DNA of 5,255 nucleotides, from NCBI GenBank assembly GCA_009843625.1, contig VYDD01000439.1, forward strand, positions 1-5,255. The letters run 5' to 3'. The stretch is from Gammaproteobacteria bacterium (GTDB taxonomy: Bacteria > Gemmatimonadota > Gemmatimonadetes > Longimicrobiales > Gaopeijiaceae). This document shows, piece by piece, positions 1 to 5,255 of this stretch. The translations under genes and the position numbers were made by a program. Under the pieces are notes generated by a model. That model did not search any database and was not told the origin of the DNA. It saw nothing but the letters and a program-made list of their open reading frames with translations. How positions within the stretch are numbered: position 1 is the stretch's first letter; each line of letters starts with the position of its first letter.

Positions 1-297
1 TCGCGCGAAGGTCGGTATGCCGTCGCTCCTGGGGTCCATCCCCCGCGCCAGCGTTCGGCGATTGTCGAACGCCTTGGCCCTGGCCTCCCTCAACGTCACC
101 AGCGGGTACGCCCCCAGACCCAGATTCACGGCCCTGCCGTTGATGTAGAGGCGTTGCGCCCACGTCTTGCTCGTCCGCCCGGTCGACGTGGGCTTGACCA
201 GCAGCGACAGCCCGTAGCCTCCGCGCCCGTCGCCGTATCGGCCCGGCCGCCGGACGGTCTTGACGAAGCTCGCGTTGAGCATCTTCGGTCGCTCCAT
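1..297 (-). CDS. Tyrosine recombinase (phage/island integrase), N-terminal part, cut by the window edge
   Basis: The frame is open from an ATG at 297 to base 1 with no stop and gives 99 residues starting MERPKMLNASFVKTV. It looks like the Arm-type DNA-binding domain (DUF4102/PF13356 type) of P4-like tyrosine integrases. Seen: GGYGLSLLVK (residues 26-35), KTWAQRLYINGR (44-55), the hallmark LGLGAYPLVTLREARAKA (59-76) and RTLARGMDPR (81-90). IPTFAR (94-99) matches the usual start of the core-binding (SAM-like) domain. Family members are about 400 residues long and carry a catalytic R-H-R-Y domain at the C-terminus, which lies outside the window, so activity cannot be judged. They cut and rejoin DNA at att sites to integrate or excise mobile elements. 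The ATG is chosen because AGGA sits 7 bases upstream and the family homology starts just after it. The gene starts 49 bases after the autotransporter stop, on the same strand. Family call is confident; intactness is unknown. Confidence 0.9.
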   Translation of the reverse strand, partial: MERPKMLNASFVKTVRRPGRYGDGRGGYGLSLLVKPTSTGRTSKTWAQRLYINGRAVNLGLGAYPLVTLREARAKAFDNRRTLARGMDPRSDGIPTFAR

Positions 298-311
298 CCT
301 GGTATCCTGTC
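298..311 (-). promoter_or_regulatory. Ribosome-binding site of the integrase
   Basis: On the minus strand the bases before the ATG read CAGGATACCAGG-ATG. The AGGA at 308-305 is a Shine-Dalgarno core with a 7-base spacer and supports the start at 297. The frame stays open further upstream, with a GTG at 336, but that codon has no comparable purine-rich site. The AGGA is embedded in the second copy of the GACAnGATA motif. Confidence 0.6.
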
Positions 312-323
312 GCTTATCGTGTC
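303..323 (-). repeat. Two tandem GACA[C/G]GATA motifs just upstream of the integrase
   Basis: On the minus strand GACACGATA (323-315) is followed by GACAGGATA (311-303). They differ at one of nine positions, and their starts are 12 bases apart, close to one helical turn. The spacing and position before an integrase start would suit recombinase arm-type sites or a binding site for an autoregulator, but this is inference. Two copies of a 9-mer could also arise by chance. Confidence 0.35.
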
Positions 324-346
324 CCGGGATTCGCACAGCCAAGCCC

Positions 347-3300
347 CTACCGCAACCTGATCCTTCCGCGGACGCCGACCGAGTGCTGTGCCCCGCCGAG
401 CCCGCTCTCGCGCCGCGTGCCCTCGAGGCGCAGCCCGACCCCTGACCCGAGTTCGTAGCGCACGCCGCTCGAGAAGGCCCGCGTGCCACCCTGACCCAGG
501 TAGAAGCCGCTGTAGGGCGTGCCGTGGAAGCCGGCGATGCCATACGCGACTTCGCCGTCCACGTTGGGTGCCATGCCCAGGTTGTGGCCGCCCACCGCGT
601 CGTGCACCCCGCGCTCCCAGAGCTGGTTCACCCCGCTCAGGTGGTTGCCGTAGGAGGGCGCCACGCGGATTGAGAGACCCTGGCCGCGGGTCGCCGGGTC
701 GAACATGAGCGAGCCGCCCATGCCCCATTCCTCGTAGCCGGCGCGCGCCGAGATCACGACCCGGCCGCGGCCTTCGGCGGTCAGTCCGAGACTCGAGTTA
801 GTGTAGCGGAGCCCGCCGCCGACTTCCGCGCTGGTGCCGTTTATGCCATCCCCGTTGTCGTAGCGCATCCCGCCCTCGAGCATGAAGGCCATCTCGTTCC
901 CGGTGTCGGTGCTGAAGCCCTGAGTCAGCTCCAGGGCGAGTTTGCCTCGCTGCATCTCGATCGTCACTTCCTCGATCTGCGCGTTGCCGTCTACCGTGAC
1001 CTGGCCGTACCAGCCCTCGGCCTTGAGGCGCACGCCGCCTGCGTCTCGCGCGAGCAGCTGGTAGCTCGCGCCTCCCGCCCCCGTCAACAGGCTCGCGGGG
1101 GTGGTGCGGAAGCCTTCGCGTTGGTCGTCGACGTCGATGTCGCCGCGTCCGAGCCCGGCCGAGCCCCACACCGAGGCGCCGCCCCCGCCGGAGAACCAGG
1201 CCATGTAGGGATTCACGCTGCTCATGGTGGTGCCGTAGGTGCCCCTCACCGGGCTGGCGCCGGTTTTGTCGGTGAAGTCGAAGCTGCCGGAGTTGTACGA
1301 GCCTGCGACACCCACCAGGAGGTCCGGCCCCACGCGCGCGTCAATGCCGGCGTGGGCGCTGACCATGTTGCCCTTCCAGTCGAGCGTGCTCTGGCCGGGT
1401 TCGCCGAGGTAGTGGTACTCGGCGGCTCCCCAGCTCGCCAGTTGCGTGCCGGTGGCCGACTGTTGCTGCGCGTCGGAGGCACTCAGGGGCATCGTGAAGG
1501 AGGTGCCGCTGAAGAGGGCGGCCAGGCCAGCCTGGTCGCCCTGCGCAAGGCCGAGGCCCCCTCCGTCCGGCGCGGACAGGCTCGCGGCCATTGACGAGAG
1601 TCCGTTCGTCTCCACGCGCCGCGTCATCCCCATCCCGCTGGCCACCGCGTCGACGCGGCGGGCGATCGCCGAGACCGTGCTCGAGGTCATCGCCGCGGCC
1701 ACATGCGGCAGTACGCGCGTGTTCAGGCGCCCTGCGCGCCCGACGGGGTCGTCGGTCGCCGCCGAAGCCGTATCCGACGGCGCGCCGACACCCACCCGGT
1801 TGACTGCCGAGACGCGGTAGTGGCGCGTGCTCCCCGGCAGCAGGCCGGTGTGCTGGAACGCGGTGGCTCTGGACTGGGTGTTGGTCCTCAGATCCGTCCA
1901 CGCGGTGCCGTTCTCCGAGACCTCGATGCGGTAGCCGGTGACGGGGGCGCCGCCGTCGTAGGCGGGCGCCAGCCAGAACAGGTCGATCTGCGTGGGCGTG
2001 ACGGCAGTGGCCGTCAGCCCGGTGGGCGCGTCGGGCACGGTCGCGTCGGTAATTGCGCTCGCCACCCGAGAGGCCCGGCTCACCCCGATGCGGTTGATCG
2101 CCGAGACGCGGTAGTGGCGCCTGGTGGCCGGCTCCAGCCCCGGGTGCACGTAGGTCGTGCGCGTGTTGTGCGAGTTGGCCACCAGGTTATCCCAGCTGGC
2201 GCCGCCGTCTTCGGACACCTCGATGCGATAACCGGTGATGCGCGAGCCTCCGTCGCTCGTGGGCGCTCGCCAGGAGAGCGCGATGCGCGAGGTGCCGTCG
2301 GCCTCCGCGTCGAGACTTCGGGGGGCGCCCGGCACGGTCGCTTCGGTCGTCGCGCGCGCAATGTTCGAGAACGGCCCAGTCCCCGCGGTGTTGATAGCGG
2401 CAACCCGGTAGTGCCGCGTGGTTGCGGGCTGGAGATTCACGTCGGAGAACGTCGTCCCCGTCGAGTTGGTGTTGCGGCGGATCCTGTTCCAGGTCGCGCC
2501 CCCGTCGTTTGAAGCTTGAACCTGGTAGCCGAGGATGGGGGCGCCGCCGGTGTTGCGGGGCTCACTCCACGACAGGTCGATCCGCGAGGTGCCGACCGCG
2601 CGCGCGGTCAGCCCGGTCGGGGCGTGCGGCGCCTCGGGGTGGGTGGTTGTCCCAGCCTCGGCCGACCACGCGCCCGTGCCCTCGGAGTTGATCGCCGCCA
2701 CCTGGAAGCGGTAGGCGGTGGCCGCCCGGAGGCCCGTGTGTGTGAACGTGGTGGCCGTTGAACCGGTGTTGGCGCGGACCGTAGTCCACGTGTTGACGTG
2801 GAGGGGGCGCGTCCGGATCGAGTAGCCGGTGATCGGGGCGCCGCCGTTGTTGGAGGGCGCTTCCCAGTTGAGAGTGATGCTACTCGGTCCGGTTGCGCGT
2901 GCGCGCAGGCGTAGCGGCGGGCCCGGCCGCGCGGCGTTGGTGACACCCCGGGCTGCGTTCGAGTAGTCGCCCACCCCCTCGGCGTTAATCGCGGCCACCC
3001 GATAGAACCGGGTCGTGCCCGGGGCGAGGCCGGTGTGCAGGTAGCGGGTGTCCGTGCTGCCGGTGCTGGCCACGACCGGAGTCCAGAGCGAGACGCCGTT
3101 GGGCGACTCATCGATTCGATAGCCGGTGATTGGGCTGCCGCCGTCCGTGGACGGGCGCGTCCAGGTGAGGAAGAGCTGGTTGCTTCCCCCGAGGGCGCTC
3201 GGAGCCGCCTTGAGGCCCGACGGCGCGCCAGGAGTGGTGACATCCGTGGTGGCGCCGTCGACATTCGACCAGTCACTCCTGCCCGCACTGTTGATCGCCG

Positions 3301-4630
3301 CGATACGGTAGTAGCGGGTGCTGCCGGGGCCGAGATTCCTGTGCGTGTATGCGGTGAGTCGGGAGTCGGTGTCGGCCTCGAGCACCACCCATCCGCCGGT
3401 GCGGCTGCGCGACACTTCGATCCGGTACCCGGTGACCGAGGACCCGCCCGAGGACGGAGCCTCCCACTCCAGCTCGATCGCCGACGTCCCCCTGGCCTCG
3501 GCCGTCAATCGCCGGGGCACGCTCGTCACAGGCTCCTCCGTCGTCGCGCTGGCGACGTTGGAGGGACCTCCCGTGTCGTACGCGTTGATCGCGGAGACCC
3601 TGTAGTGGAGCGTCGTCTCCGGCGCGAGGCCCGTGTGCCGGTAGCTGGTGACGGCACTCCGGGTGTCGCGCACGTGATCCGACCACGTGACGCCACCGTT
3701 CGTTGACACCTCGATCCGGTATCCGATGATCGCGCTGCTGCCGTGATCCAGAGGGGCGCGCCAGTCCAACTGGATCGCGGTGGCACTGGAAGCGACCGCC
3801 GTGAGGCTCCGCGGCGCGCCGGGCGCCTCGCCCTCGCCGGTGTTGTTCGCCACCCGCAGATCGAAGGGAGGCGCGGCATTGCCGGCCTCGTCCCTGAGCG
3901 TCCTTGTCCCGATGTCGTCATAGAATAGTTCGACGTCGTCCCCATGGCGGACCGCGCGGGCCAGCGTCAGAGTCACCTCCGTCGCGTCAACTTCGACTCG
4001 GGACACCCTCTCGGTGTGGGACACACCGCCCCGGGTAACGTCCACGTCGAAGTTGCCTACAGATGGGATGGTGGTTTCGTCGAGATCCTCGTGAAAGGTG
4101 ATGGTGAGTTCCCTGCCGTCGACCTCGGCACCGAGGACCACCGGCGCCCGATTATCCGCTGGGAAGGAATACGTCCTCTCGATGTTTCCCTCGTTATCGG
4201 TGTTCCTCGCCACGTCCCTGTCGATGGTGATGGTCACCGGGCCTTCATAGTCGCTCTCTATATCCATCGTGACGGAATAGCTCCTGCTGCCGGAGCTCCC
4301 TTTCCAGGAGGACTGGACGGGATTCGCCCCCCGGGAGACATGGATGTCGCTGAGGGTGAAGCCGGTCACGTTTTGCGAGAAAGCGATGTTGAGATCGAAT
4401 TGCTCCTGCACCGATCCGGTCGGTCCGGTCCACGTGTGCCGTATCGAGGTGATCCTGGGGGCGACCAGGGCACCCGCCGTGCTGGTTTCCACGACCGGCC
4501 GGGCAAACCCCCCTGAATCGCCGAAAACAAACTCCTGCGCGTGTGCGCTATCGAATGGCACGAGAATCGCGCAGGCCACCGCGGCGGCCACAAAGGAACG
4601 GGCTGGTACACCAAGCTTGCTTGGAATCAT
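347..4630 (-). CDS. Autotransporter-like outer-membrane protein with Ig-like, SwmB-like and seven FN3 domains
   Basis: A complete 1427-residue protein with a TAG stop at 347-349. Domains in order: Sec signal peptide (1-31); Ig-like domain (about 56-157, with VTGFTLSDIHVSRG); SwmB-like domain (about 161-263, with ELTITFHEDLDETTIPS and RDEAGNAAPP); seven FN3 domains (about 269-960); helical linker (about 967-1006); beta-barrel (about 1061-1427). No cysteine appears after residue 20, as is usual for passengers that must cross the outer membrane. From known autotransporter logic, the barrel would insert in the outer membrane through the BAM complex and the FN3 stalk would be displayed outside. 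The role is probably adhesion or surface binding; no catalytic domain or proteolysis site was recognised. The start is fixed by the signal peptide directly after the ATG; the only upstream purine tract is a weak GAGAAG 7 bases away (4638-4643), and CCCUCC lies between it and the ATG. The protein ends in RIRLR, not in the aromatic residue usual for barrels. The exact family and ligand are unknown. Confidence 0.9.
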   Translation of the reverse strand: MIPSKLGVPARSFVAAAVACAILVPFDSAHAQEFVFGDSGGFARPVVETSTAGALVAPRITSIRHTWTGPTGSVQEQFDLNIAFSQNVTGFTLSDIHVSRGANPVQSSWKGSSGSRSYSVTMDIESDYEGPVTITIDRDVARNTDNEGNIERTYSFPADNRAPVVLGAEVDGRELTITFHEDLDETTIPSVGNFDVDVTRGGVSHTERVSRVEVDATEVTLTLARAVRHGDDVELFYDDIGTRTLRDEAGNAAPPFDLRVANNTGEGEAPGAPRSLTAVASSATAIQLDWRAPLDHGSSAIIGYRIEVSTNGGVTWSDHVRDTRSAVTSYRHTGLAPETTLHYRVSAINAYDTGGPSNVASATTEEPVTSVPRRLTAEARGTSAIELEWEAPSSGGSSVTGYRIEVSRSRTGGWVVLEADTDSRLTAYTHRNLGPGSTRYYRIAAINSAGRSDWSNVDGATTDVTTPGAPSGLKAAPSALGGSNQLFLTWTRPSTDGGSPITGYRIDESPNGVSLWTPVVASTGSTDTRYLHTGLAPGTTRFYRVAAINAEGVGDYSNAARGVTNAARPGPPLRLRARATGPSSITLNWEAPSNNGGAPITGYSIRTRPLHVNTWTTVRANTGSTATTFTHTGLRAATAYRFQVAAINSEGTGAWSAEAGTTTHPEAPHAPTGLTARAVGTSRIDLSWSEPRNTGGAPILGYQVQASNDGGATWNRIRRNTNSTGTTFSDVNLQPATTRHYRVAAINTAGTGPFSNIARATTEATVPGAPRSLDAEADGTSRIALSWRAPTSDGGSRITGYRIEVSEDGGASWDNLVANSHNTRTTYVHPGLEPATRRHYRVSAINRIGVSRASRVASAITDATVPDAPTGLTATAVTPTQIDLFWLAPAYDGGAPVTGYRIEVSENGTAWTDLRTNTQSRATAFQHTGLLPGSTRHYRVSAVNRVGVGAPSDTASAATDDPVGRAGRLNTRVLPHVAAAMTSSTVSAIARRVDAVASGMGMTRRVETNGLSSMAASLSAPDGGGLGLAQGDQAGLAALFSGTSFTMPLSASDAQQQSATGTQLASWGAAEYHYLGEPGQSTLDWKGNMVSAHAGIDARVGPDLLVGVAGSYNSGSFDFTDKTGASPVRGTYGTTMSSVNPYMAWFSGGGGASVWGSAGLGRGDIDVDDQREGFRTTPASLLTGAGGASYQLLARDAGGVRLKAEGWYGQVTVDGNAQIEEVTIEMQRGKLALELTQGFSTDTGNEMAFMLEGGMRYDNGDGINGTSAEVGGGLRYTNSSLGLTAEGRGRVVISARAGYEEWGMGGSLMFDPATRGQGLSIRVAPSYGNHLSGVNQLWERGVHDAVGGHNLGMAPNVDGEVAYGIAGFHGTPYSGFYLGQGGTRAFSSGVRYELGSGVGLRLEGTRRESGLGGAQHSVGVRGRIRLR
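350..1450 (-). other. C-terminal outer-membrane beta-barrel of the autotransporter-like protein
   Basis: Residues about 1061-1427 alternate short amphipathic beta strands with Gly/Asp turns. Examples are DLLVGVAGSYNSGSFDF, SVNPYMAWFSGGGGASVW, MAFMLEGGMRYDNGDG, AEVGGGLRYTNSS, LGLTAEGRGRVVI and FSSGVRYELGSGVGLRLEG. At roughly 365 residues it is larger than the about 270-residue barrel of classical autotransporters, which may reflect extra strands or long loops. The linker before it (about 967-1006, LNTRVLPHVAAAM to VDAVASG) looks like an amphipathic helix, which in autotransporters sits inside the barrel pore. The end, SVGVRGRIRLR, lacks a terminal Phe or Trp. Confidence 0.75.
1751..3826 (-). 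repeat. Array of seven tandem fibronectin type III domains
   Basis: Seven units of about 97-100 residues start near protein residues 269, 366, 466, 567, 665, 764 and 864. In DNA the approximate spans are 3826-3536, 3535-3242, 3235-2936, 2932-2642, 2638-2345, 2341-2048 and 2041-1751. Each unit shows the FN3 pattern: a P-x-x-P-x-x-L start, a Trp near residue 22 (LDW, LEW, LTW, LNW, LSW, LSW, LFW), GGxxxxGYxI, then TxxxHTGLxPxTxxxYRVxAIN and a closing S-N-x-A-x-x-x-T. Unit 4 differs in strand C' (GYSIRTRP in place of GYRIEVS). The copies are clearly diverged (adjacent units agree at only about half of positions by eye), so this is an old array and not a recent amplification. At DNA level the GYRIEVS and YRVxAIN segments remain most alike. 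Confidence 0.9.
3842..4465 (-). other. N-terminal Ig-like and SwmB-like domains of the autotransporter passenger
   Basis: Residues about 56-157 read like bacterial Ig-like domains of large adhesins: an NIAFSQNVTGFTLSDIHV strand pair, later GPVTITIDRDVARNTDNEGN, close to the usual 'A-D-x-x-G-N' ending. Residues about 161-263 fit the SwmB-type repeat: APVVLGAEVDGRELTITF, LDETTIPSVGNFDV, TEVTLTLARAVRHGDDVEL and RDEAGNAAPPFDLRVANNT. Both are beta-sandwich modules found in exported surface proteins. The assignment rests on motif memory, without a profile search, and the boundaries are approximate. Confidence 0.65.
4538..4630 (-). other. Sec signal peptide of the autotransporter-like protein
   Basis: Residues 1-31 have a short basic start (K5, R11), a hydrophobic core FVAAAVACAILVPF (13-26) and a cleavage motif AHA-Q at 29-32, which fits signal peptidase I. 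Cys20 follows AVA, which only loosely resembles a lipobox and sits inside the hydrophobic core, so a lipoprotein signal is less likely. Confidence 0.85.
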
Positions 4631-4728
4631 CGGAGGGCTTCTCGTGCTTTGGCGGACGCCACTTCCCCATCGTGCGACACCCTTCGGGATGCCCGGGAGC
4701 GGATGGTCGTCTTTGGATCGGAACAGTT
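4631..4728 (-). other. Leader of the autotransporter gene; no clear promoter seen
   Basis: About 98 bases separate the terminator-like hairpin from the autotransporter ATG. I find no convincing -35/-10 pair or Bacteroidota-type promoter on the minus strand here. An out-of-frame ATG at 4670 opens a frame that runs into the main gene, but it has no strong ribosome-binding site. The only candidate Shine-Dalgarno element for the main start is GAGAAG at 4638-4643, 7 bases from the ATG. Expression may rely on a non-sigma70-type promoter or on read-through from the upstream FN3 gene. Confidence 0.4.
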
Positions 4729-4758
4729 GGCCCCCGCCCGGCGAACCGGGCGGGGGCC
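4729..4758 (-). terminator. Perfect 13-bp GC-rich hairpin, likely terminator of the upstream FN3 gene
   Basis: GGCCCCCGCCCGG (4729-4741) is followed by a 4-base loop (4742-4745) and its exact reverse complement (4746-4758). Read on the minus strand the loop is UUCG. It lies 46 bases beyond the stop of the upstream FN3 gene, in the right place for a terminator. The minus-strand transcript then continues AACUGUUCC, a poor U-tract, whereas the plus strand continues GTCTTTACT, slightly better. The structure is certain; its direction of action is inferred from the gene order. Confidence 0.7.
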
Positions 4759-4771
4759 GTCTTTACTGCTG

Positions 4772-4787
4772 CCGGGATTTAGCCCGG
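4772..4787. other. Small inverted repeat between the FN3 gene stop and the main hairpin
   Basis: CCGGG (4772-4776) pairs with CCCGG (4783-4787) around a 6-base A/T-rich loop, 18 bases after the stop codon of the upstream gene. With the larger hairpin it gives two stem-loops in a row after this gene. A 5-bp stem in GC-rich DNA is weak evidence by itself. Confidence 0.3.
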
Positions 4788-4804
4788 GTTGAGGTTAGGA
4801 GCCG

Positions 4805-5255
4805 CTAGGGAGCGCTGGGAGTGCCCGTGGCGGTCGTGACGGCACCGTTACCTGCCGAACTCACTGTTCGAACCTCCACCGTGTACTCCGTGCCGTTCAC
4901 CAGAGCGACGGCGGTGTCGACGGTCCTTTCGTCCGCGTCGGTGTCGGGGTCATCAACGGCGGTGACCTGGCTGAACGTGGTGATATTCTGCGGTGAGGTG
5001 GCGGTGGCCCATCCCTCGTCGTCCTCCAGCGCGTTATCGGCGGTGGCGTCGTAGGCACGCCACTGATAAGTGCCGGTGGTCAGCGCGGTCTCGTCGGTGC
5101 CGTCGTGGGTCGAGCCCCAACTCGAAGGACTGACCCACTCCGCAGTGAGCTGTCCAGTGACCACGCCCGCTGTGAGCGTTAGGCTCCTCGGCGCACTCGG
5201 CAACGTCTCGTTCTCGAGGACGGTGAGCGTCACCGCGTCGGCGTCGCTAACCGTT
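4805..5255 (-). CDS. C-terminal part of an FN3-domain protein, start outside the window
   Basis: The frame is open from the window edge to a TAG at 4805-4807, giving 149 residues. A GTG at 5233 could be read as a start, but the frame continues upstream as TVSDADA-VTLTVLEN, which looks like the last strand of a preceding beta-sandwich domain, so the true start is probably beyond 5255. The rest is one FN3 domain: LPSAPRSLTLTAG start, Trp in LTAEWVSPSSWG, YQWRAYDAT, a long acidic stretch with DNALEDDEGW and DDPDTDADER, then NGTEYTVEVRTVSSAGNG and a final ATGTPSAP. It has no cysteine. Unlike its neighbour it ends directly after the FN3 domain, with no barrel, LPXTG, PEP-CTERM or Por-type sorting tail visible. 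It is probably an exported or surface protein, co-oriented with the autotransporter gene 174 bases downstream; partner or ligand unknown. The two-hairpin region after it argues that this is the natural end. Confidence 0.8.
   Translation of the reverse strand, partial: TVSDADAVTLTVLENETLPSAPRSLTLTAGVVTGQLTAEWVSPSSWGSTHDGTDETALTTGTYQWRAYDATADNALEDDEGWATATSPQNITTFSQVTAVDDPDTDADERTVDTAVALVNGTEYTVEVRTVSSAGNGAVTTATGTPSAP

Noticed and set aside
298..346. A terminator between the autotransporter and the integrase
   Set aside because: No stem longer than a few base pairs and no T-run on either strand; the CCCGGG at 323-328 is only a 6-base palindrome.
126..728. 200-codon minus-strand open frame spanning the autotransporter and integrase junction
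   Set aside because: It is out of frame with both genes, has low-complexity Arg-rich composition and overlaps the two supported coding regions.
1703..2512. Long plus-strand open frame (269 codons), and similar ones at 3035-3706, 3944-4516 and 1121-1594
   Set aside because: They lie opposite the FN3/barrel gene. Their Arg/Gly/Pro-rich products repeat with the period of the FN3 array, as expected of antisense frames in high-GC repeats; no family motif or ribosome-binding site was seen.
1751..3826. CRISPR array or recent tandem DNA duplication in the repetitive region
   Set aside because: The period of about 295 bases matches FN3 domains in a single open frame; copies are strongly diverged and there is no repeat-spacer pattern.
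4570..4573. Possible lipobox at Cys20 of the autotransporter signal peptide
   Set aside because: AVAC lacks the usual Leu at -3 and lies inside the hydrophobic core, while AHA-Q further on is a good signal peptidase I site.
5231..5233. GTG at 5233 as the true start of the upstream FN3 gene
   Set aside because: The frame continues to the window edge with beta-domain-like sequence (TVSDADA), and a start here would leave a protein with no signal peptide.

Overview
The window is a stretch of high-GC bacterial DNA with every supported gene on the minus strand. Reading in the direction of transcription (from high to low coordinates), it holds three genes: the C-terminal end of a secreted-type fibronectin type III (FN3) protein that begins outside the window (4805-5255); a complete 1427-residue FN3-repeat autotransporter-like outer-membrane protein (347-4630); and the N-terminal 99 codons of a tyrosine recombinase/integrase that runs off the left edge (1-297). 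The C-terminal beta-barrel and Sec signal peptide of the central protein imply a Gram-negative (diderm) organism. Base composition and the Arg/Ala/Gly-rich coding style would fit several high-GC diderm phyla, such as Gemmatimonadota or Proteobacteria. No marker here fixes the taxon.

Layout. 5255-4805: FN3 C-terminus, with no membrane anchor or barrel in the visible part. 4804-4631: 174-base intergenic gap holding a small hairpin and a perfect 13-bp GC-rich stem with a 4-base loop, the likely terminator region of the upstream gene, followed by about 98 bases of leader for the central gene with no convincing promoter. 4630-347: signal peptide, an Ig-like domain, a SwmB-like domain, seven tandem FN3 domains, a helical linker and a large beta-barrel. 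346-298: 49-base gap with a tandem GACAnGATA motif and the integrase ribosome-binding site. 297-1: the Arm-type DNA-binding domain of an integrase.

The two FN3 proteins probably act at or beyond the cell surface (adhesion or carbohydrate/protein contacts), but no ligand can be read from the sequence. The integrase begins immediately after the autotransporter stop codon. This suggests that the boundary of a mobile element lies at the 3' end of that gene, or that the autotransporter is itself element cargo. The long open frames on the plus strand and in other minus frames are GC-driven shadows of these three genes.
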